NCBI RefSeq assembly: GCF_000328565.1
Contig: NC_019966.1
Span: 6,386,001 to 6,450,000 of the forward strand
Origin: Mycobacterium sp. JS623
GTDB taxonomy: Bacteria; Actinomycetota; Actinomycetes; Mycobacteriales; Mycobacteriaceae
Length of the DNA stretch: 64,000 nt
Reading direction: 5' to 3'
The translations under genes and the position numbers were made by a program. This document shows positions 59,432 through 64,000 of this stretch, piece after piece. Under the pieces are notes generated by a model. That model had not been told where the DNA came from. It saw only the letters and a list, made by a program, of their open reading frames with translations, and ran no database searches. How positions within the stretch are numbered: the first letter of the stretch is position 1; each line of letters begins with the position of its first letter.

Positions 59432-59920
59432 TCACACGTGGCTGGCGGCGTCGGCTTTTCCGTCGCCATCGGAGTCGGCGAGCTTGACGTCCCACGTGCC
59501 GTCGCCGTCAGTATCGACGTAGGCAACCTCGCCGGACAGCGCGCGGTCGGCCAGCCCGTTGCCGTCGGTATCCGTCAACCGATCGTCGGCTTGCCCGTCG
59601 CCGTCCAGATCGACCACGGGTCCGCCGGTGTGCTCGATGCCGTCGAGACCGAACCACCGCAATTGGCCGCCTCGGTCGACGCTGACGGCCCACGTTCCGG
59701 TGCCGTCGTCGGTGAAGAACGTCGGCTCGGACGCGTAGTCGCGGACCATCTGATCGGCCAGGCCATCGCCGTCGGTGTCGGCCATCGCGTCGTCGATCAA
59801 ACCGTCGCCGTCGAAATCCAGGCCGACCGCATCCAGCGCGCCGTCGCCGTCCACATCAATGTTGGGGTCGGCGGTCCACATCGTCGCCGAGCCGTCCGCG
59901 TCGCCAAGGCAGTACTCCAT
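59432..59920 (-). CDS. Calcium-repeat protein (DUF6802-type)
   Basis: The 162-residue acidic protein consists of repeated DxDGDGxxD units: DPNIDVDGDGALDAV, DFDGDGLIDDAMADTDGDGLAD, DLDGDGQADDRLTDTDGNGLAD, DTDGDGTWDVKLADSDGDGKAD. Such repeats bind calcium in dockerin and thrombospondin type-3-like folds. A non-repeat insert (TFFTDDGTGTWAVSVDRGGQLRWFGLDGIEHTG) lies in the middle. There is no signal peptide, so it is probably cytoplasmic or exported otherwise. It sits six bases after the pcnA stop on the same strand. Confidence 0.8.
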   Translation of the reverse strand: MEYCLGDADGSATMWTADPNIDVDGDGALDAVGLDFDGDGLIDDAMADTDGDGLADQMVRDYASEPTFFTDDGTGTWAVSVDRGGQLRWFGLDGIEHTGGPVVDLDGDGQADDRLTDTDGNGLADRALSGEVAYVDTDGDGTWDVKLADSDGDGKADAASHV

Positions 59921-59926
59921 GGCGGG

Positions 59927-61375
59927 TTAGACGGTGCGGTCGCCTTTCGAGTTCCACCACTTGGTCAGTTCCTCGACAGCTTCGTCGTGGCTCAACGGCC
60001 CGCGGTCGAGTCGCAGCTCCTTGAGATGACGCCACGCCTCCCCCACCTCGGGGCCTGCCGGGATGTTGAGGATCTTCATGATCTCGTTGCCGTCAAGGTC
60101 GGGACGCACTCTGGCGAGGTCTTCTTTGGCGGCCAACTCGTCGATGCGGTGTTCGAGGTCGTCGTAGTTGGCCTGCAGCCGCGCCGCCCGGCGCTTGTTG
60201 CGCGTAGTGCAGTCGGCGCGCACCAGCTTGTGCAGCCTTGGAAGCAGCGGCCCCGCATCGGTGACGTAGCGGCGCACCGCCGAGTCCGTCCACTTGCCGT
60301 CGCCGTATCCGTGGAAGCGCAAATGCAGGTACACCAGCTGCGACACGTCGTCGATCATCTGCTTGGAGTAGCGCAGTGCCCGCATCCGCTTGCGCACCAT
60401 CTTGGCGCCGACGACTTCGTGGTGATGGAAGCTGACGCCGCCGTCCTTCTCATGCTTGCGCGTGGCCGGCTTGCCGATGTCGTGCAGCAGCGCAGCCCAG
60501 CGCAACACGAGATCGGGCCCCTCGTCCTCGAGAGCGATGGCCTGCTTCAACACCGTCAGCGAATGCCAGTACACATCCTTATGCTGATGGTGTTCGTCGA
60601 TGGCCATCCGCATCGCGCCGACCTCGGGCAGCACCACGTCACCGAGCCCGGTCTGCACCATCAGATCGATGCCTGGGACGGGATCCGCACCCAACAACAG
60701 CTTGTCCAGTTCGGCGGCGACGCGCTCGGCGGTGATGCGGCCCAGTTGCGGCGCCATGTCCAGCAGCGCCGTCAACACCCGCGCCGCGACGGTGAATTCG
60801 AGCTGCGACACAAACCGTGCGGCCCGCAGCATGCGCAGCGGATCGTCGCCGAACGACACCTCCGGCGCCGACGGCGTGTCGAGCACGCGTGCGCGCAGGG
60901 CCGCCAAACCGCCCAGGGGATCAAGGAATTCGCCTGGGCCGGTCGCGGTGATGCGCACGGCCATTGCGTTGACGGTGAAGTCGCGGCGCACCAGATCGTC
61001 GTCTAGCCGTTCGCCGAATCGCACCTCGGGATTTCGCGACACCTGGTCGTAGGTGTCGGCGCGGAAGGTGGTGATCTCCAGCCGATCGTCGCCCTTGCCG
61101 ACGCCGAGCGTGCCGAATTCGATGCCGGTGTCCCACAGCGAGTCGGCCCACGGCCGCAGCATCTTCTGCATCTGCTCGGGCCGGGCGTCGGTGGTGAAGT
61201 CGAGGTCGTTGCCGAGCCTGCCCAGCAGTGCGTCGCGCACGCTGCCGCCGACCAGGTACAGCTCGTGCCCCGCGTCAGCGAATACCTTGCCGAGGTCGGC
61301 CAGCACTGGACCGTGGCGGTTCAGCGCCTTCGCGGCGCCGGCCAGCAGCTCGGCATCAGCAGCAGAATCGGGCAC
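59927..61375 (-). CDS. pcnA: CCA tRNA nucleotidyltransferase / poly(A) polymerase family
   Basis: The 482-residue protein has a nucleotidyltransferase head with YLVGGSVRDALLGRLGNDLDFTTDARPEQMQKML (the GG and DxD motifs), DLVRRDFTVNAMAV and DPLRMLRAARFVSQL. An HD domain follows with LRWAALLHDIGKPATRKHE and HHHEVVGAKM. It adds or repairs CCA on tRNA 3' ends. The HD domain suggests phosphohydrolase activity. GTG start at 61375. The homologue is Rv3907c, and it is divergent from the Nudix gene. Confidence 0.95.
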   Translation of the reverse strand: MPDSAADAELLAGAAKALNRHGPVLADLGKVFADAGHELYLVGGSVRDALLGRLGNDLDFTTDARPEQMQKMLRPWADSLWDTGIEFGTLGVGKGDDRLEITTFRADTYDQVSRNPEVRFGERLDDDLVRRDFTVNAMAVRITATGPGEFLDPLGGLAALRARVLDTPSAPEVSFGDDPLRMLRAARFVSQLEFTVAARVLTALLDMAPQLGRITAERVAAELDKLLLGADPVPGIDLMVQTGLGDVVLPEVGAMRMAIDEHHQHKDVYWHSLTVLKQAIALEDEGPDLVLRWAALLHDIGKPATRKHEKDGGVSFHHHEVVGAKMVRKRMRALRYSKQMIDDVSQLVYLHLRFHGYGDGKWTDSAVRRYVTDAGPLLPRLHKLVRADCTTRNKRRAARLQANYDDLEHRIDELAAKEDLARVRPDLDGNEIMKILNIPAGPEVGEAWRHLKELRLDRGPLSHDEAVEELTKWWNSKGDRTV

Positions 61376-61460
61376 GTTCGATAACCCTAATCGGCTACAG
61401 CCCGGTCACGACCGGTGAGTGCAGGGGGAACGAAACTTCGTGGCAGCTACCATCGCTTAG

Positions 61461-62219
61461 GTGTCAGACGGCGAACAGGCCAAACCACGACGGCGCCGGG
61501 GGAGGCGCCGCGGCCGTCGCGCTGCTGGTCCGCCTGAAGCCACGCAAGTCCGCAACACCAACCCCGTGCCCACGCCGAATGACCAGTCGAACGGTCAGAG
61601 CAAGCCCCAGAAGTCGCGTCCGCGCCGGCCCGCGGACCGGCTGCGCACGGTGCACGAAACCTCGGCGGGCGGGCTGGTCATCGACGGTATCGACGGGCCC
61701 AAGGAAACGCAGGTCGCCGCGCTGATCGGACGCATCGACCGCCGCGGCCGGATGCTGTGGTCACTACCCAAGGGCCACATCGAACTCGGTGAGACCGCCG
61801 AGCAGACCGCGATCCGTGAAGTCGCCGAAGAGACAGGTATCCAGGGCAGCGTGCTGGCCGCACTCGGCAGTATTGACTACTGGTTCGTCACCGAGGGTCG
61901 ACGCGTGCACAAGACCGTGCACCATTACTTGATGCGGTTTCTTGGCGGCGAGCTCTCCGACGAGGACCTCGAAGTCAGTGAGGTGGCCTGGGTGCCACTC
62001 AAGGAGCTGCCGTCGCGGCTGGCCTACGCCGACGAGCGCCGGCTGGCGGAGGTCGCCGGTGAGCTGATCGACAAGCTGCACGCGGACGGCCCCGCCGCGC
62101 TGCCGCCACTGCCGCGGACCTCGCCGCGCAGGCGCGCCCAGACGCACTCGCATACCCGCAACCGCCGTCCCGACGAACAGCCATCTCGCCGGACGAACGG
62201 GTGCGGACAAGGCCCGTGA
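61461..62219 (+). CDS. mutT4: Nudix hydrolase MutT4-like (Rv3908-like)
   Basis: The 252-residue protein has a basic, disordered N-terminus ([16 protein letters not shown] and [11 protein letters not shown]). A Nudix domain follows with [25 protein letters not shown], close to the consensus GX5EX7REUXEEXGU. It then has [25 protein letters not shown]. It probably removes oxidised or modified nucleotides. GTG 61461 follows a TACCAT hexamer by seven bases, which suggests a leaderless transcript. The stop overlaps the next gene's GTG (GTGA). Confidence 0.9.
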   Translation: MSDGEQAKPRRRRGRRRGRRAAGPPEATQVRNTNPVPTPNDQSNGQSKPQKSRPRRPADRLRTVHETSAGGLVIDGIDGPKETQVAALIGRIDRRGRMLWSLPKGHIELGETAEQTAIREVAEETGIQGSVLAALGSIDYWFVTEGRRVHKTVHHYLMRFLGGELSDEDLEVSEVAWVPLKELPSRLAYADERRLAEVAGELIDKLHADGPAALPPLPRTSPRRRAQTHSHTRNRRPDEQPSRRTNGCGQGP

Positions 62220-64000
62220 CCGTACCCGCGGCGGTGCCGCGAGTGCTGCCCTGGATGGTGCTGGCGCGGCTGTTGGCCGTCCTCGCGCTGCTCACGCTGA
62301 TCGCCGTTCCTGTCGGACTGCCTCATGCCGCCGCGGGTGAGCCGGGCGCGGTGCCTTTCCTGCAGGTGCGCATCGACCGCATCACCCCCGCGGTGGTCAC
62401 CACTACCAGCGAGCCGACCGTCACTGTCAGCGGAACGATCCTCAATGTCGGCGACCGCCCGGTGCGCGATGTGATGGTCCGCCTCGAGCACGCCGCCGCG
62501 GTCACGTCGTCGGCCGGGCTGCGGACCAACCTCACCGGCAACGTCGACCAGTACGAGGCTGTCGCCGACTTCATCACGCTCGCGCCGGAATTGCTTCGCG
62601 GACAAGACGTTCCGTTCAATCTCGTTTACCCGCTGCGGTCGGCGGAGCTGCCGTCGCTGCATATCACCGAGCCCGGCGTCTACCCGATCATGGTCAACGT
62701 CAACGGCACACCGGACTACGGCGCGCCGGCCCGCCTCGACGATGCCCGCTTCCTGCTTCCGGTGCTCGGGGTGCCGCCCGAGCCCGCGGCCGACTCGGCC
62801 GCCGACACGCTGAGCTCGGTGGTGCCGCCCGATACCTCCAAACCTGTTCGGCTGACCATGCTGTGGCCGCTCGCCGACCGGCCGCGGCTGGCGGCGGGTG
62901 CGCCAGGCGGAACGACGCCGGTGCGGCTGATCGACGACGACCTCGCGACCTCACTGGCGCCTGGCGGCCGGCTCGACACCCTGCTGTCGGCGGTCGACTT
63001 CGCCACCAGCCCGCCCGTCGACCCCGGCGGCGAGGTGCGCAATGCGATGTGCCTGGCCGTCGATCCCGACCTGCTGGTCACCGTCAACGCGATGACCGGC
63101 GGCTACGTCGTCAACGACGCCCCCGACGCAGGGCCGGGCACGCCGACGCATCCTGGAGCGGGCCGGGACGCCGCGGTGGGCTGGCTCAATCGGCTCAAGG
63201 GTTTGGCGCAGCGGATGTGTGTGGCGCCGACGACGTACTCGCAGGCCGACCTCGACGCGCTGCAGCGCGTCGGCGACAAGGGGCTGAGCGCGATCGCCAC
63301 CAAGAGCAGCGCCGACATCGTCGACCAGATTCTCGGGGTGACGTCGACGCGGGGTGCCACACTCGTCGGCGACGGACCGCTGACCGGGTCGGCTGTCGAG
63401 CTGCTGACGGCACAGGGCCCGACGGTCGCGATCGGCGCTGCCAACAGCGCCGCCCAGGACTCCGCCACCGGCGAGCCGGCGACAGCGGACGTTCGGTCTG
63501 TCAGGTACACGCCGGACGTGGCCGTCGCGCCGTTCGACCCGACCGTCGGCGCCGCGCTCGCCGGGGCCGGCACCGAGCCCTCGTCGCCGTCGTATCTGGA
63601 TCCGTCGCTCGACATCCCGGTCAAACACGACTCGCAGGTGGCACGGCGCCAGGACGCGGTCGGCTCGCTGCTGTGGCGCGGCCTACACCCCGACACCGAG
63701 CCGCGCACCCAGATCCTCGCGCCGCCGCTGGCCTGGAACCTGGCCCCCGACGACGCGCAGGCGATCCTGACCGCGGTGGCGTCCACCATTCACGCCGGGC
63801 TGGCCGTCGCCCGACCGCTACCCGCGGTGATCGCCGAGGCCAACGCGGTCGCTCCGGACGATCTCGCGTCTACTCCGGACAGGTCGCTCGGCAATCCGCG
63901 TGGCCGGTTCGACGACGGCGTCGTGTCGGGCATCGCGGCCGTGACGACGCGGCTCTGGGGGCTGGGGGACGCGCTGGCCGCCGATGAGCGCACCGGCCTC
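62216..64000 (+). CDS. DUF6049 secreted/membrane protein (Rv3909-like), 5' part
   Basis: GTG 62216 overlaps the Nudix stop and opens [43 protein letters not shown], a long signal peptide. At least 595 codons are present before the window ends, so the gene is incomplete here. The exported part has an immunoglobulin-like segment ([32 protein letters not shown]) and a longer domain with [15 protein letters not shown] and [11 protein letters not shown]. Homologues lie upstream of the MurJ (mviN) gene in mycobacteria, which supports an envelope role. Confidence 0.9.
   Translation, partial: MTVPAAVPRVLPWMVLARLLAVLALLTLIAVPVGLPHAAAGEPGAVPFLQVRIDRITPAVVTTTSEPTVTVSGTILNVGDRPVRDVMVRLEHAAAVTSSAGLRTNLTGNVDQYEAVADFITLAPELLRGQDVPFNLVYPLRSAELPSLHITEPGVYPIMVNVNGTPDYGAPARLDDARFLLPVLGVPPEPAADSAADTLSSVVPPDTSKPVRLTMLWPLADRPRLAAGAPGGTTPVRLIDDDLATSLAPGGRLDTLLSAVDFATSPPVDPGGEVRNAMCLAVDPDLLVTVNAMTGGYVVNDAPDAGPGTPTHPGAGRDAAVGWLNRLKGLAQRMCVAPTTYSQADLDALQRVGDKGLSAIATKSSADIVDQILGVTSTRGATLVGDGPLTGSAVELLTAQGPTVAIGAANSAAQDSATGEPATADVRSVRYTPDVAVAPFDPTVGAALAGAGTEPSSPSYLDPSLDIPVKHDSQVARRQDAVGSLLWRGLHPDTEPRTQILAPPLAWNLAPDDAQAILTAVASTIHAGLAVARPLPAVIAEANAVAPDDLASTPDRSLGNPRGRFDDGVVSGIAAVTTRLWGLGDALAADERTGL

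Noticed and set aside
59408..61006. 532-codon plus-strand frame opposite pcnA and the calcium-repeat gene
   Set aside because: Antisense shadow; the minus-strand genes carry clear catalytic and calcium-binding motifs.
62863..63987. Long plus-strand frame of about 374 codons rich in Arg/Ala/Gly
   Set aside because: It is a shadow of the DUF6049 gene, which is open in another plus-strand frame from 62216 to the end of the window and has a signal peptide and family motifs.

Overview
The window reads as chromosomal DNA of a rapid-growing mycobacterium (Mycolicibacterium-like). It is GC-rich, with many GTG starts, ATGA/GTGA translational overlaps and mycobacterial families throughout: PonA1, Ino1, MTC28-like antigen, DUF5318, TIGR03084, DUF6049. 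The right 30 kb has homologues of M. tuberculosis Rv0036c to Rv0051, followed directly by Rv3907c-Rv3909 homologues, and dnaB/rplI/rpsR/ssb/rpsF lie to the left. From memory this is the oriC-proximal gene order of M. smegmatis (dnaB, rpsF, ponA1, ino1, leuS, pcnA). The species cannot be named from the sequence.

Layout. 1-7150 is gene-poor and decayed: two paralogous COG4705-type membrane proteins, a lone YggT protein, a small secreted protein gene duplicated in a perfect 315-bp direct repeat, and an ISL3 transposase remnant. 7151-16332 is one compact minus-strand operon of nine genes: general-stress (YflT/17M-like) protein, DnaK, GrpE, CbpA-type DnaJ, CbpM-type modulator, ClpB, thioredoxin, UBP-type zinc finger, and a fusion of a cyclic-nucleotide-binding domain, a thioredoxin-fold segment and a thioredoxin-reductase-like module without the CxxC. 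16333-25151 carries more stress or regulatory genes, intact and broken: monooxygenase beta-subunit remnant, two PucR/CdaR-type regulators (one broken), Hsp20 remnant, DUF1931 histone-fold protein, STAS protein, HtrA-like protease with frameshifts, and an LtrA membrane protein. 25152-29611 has an IS30 remnant, a MazEF-like pair, a P450 fragment, a hydrolase/adenylate cyclase fusion and an unknown membrane protein.

30010-33547 is the conserved rpsF-ssb-rpsR-rplI block with dnaB. A cluster of DnaA-box-like 9-mers lies between rplI and dnaB. A second, frameshifted copy of the cyclase follows in inverted orientation. 35394-43596 is core envelope and inositol biology: GT87-like membrane protein, ponA1, DUF5318, DUF1707, PadR, ino1, alpha/beta hydrolase. 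43791-50738 contains an F420-type oxidoreductase, GntR, an amino-acid ABC transporter (binding protein fused to permease, plus ATPase), MarR, glucosylglycerate hydrolase and an SDR. 50749-64000 holds a lipase, leuS, MTC28-like antigen, YqgE, MFS, mycothiol-type enzyme, a calcium-repeat protein, pcnA, MutT4-like Nudix and the start of a DUF6049 membrane protein.

The most notable feature is the accessory proteostasis/redox/cAMP stress island at about 5-25 kb. It resembles in gene content the transmissible stress-tolerance loci of Gram-negative bacteria (Hsp20, Clp ATPase, thioredoxin, DegP-type protease), but is built here around a second DnaK-GrpE-CbpA-CbpM-ClpB set and a cyclic-nucleotide-gated reductase-like protein.
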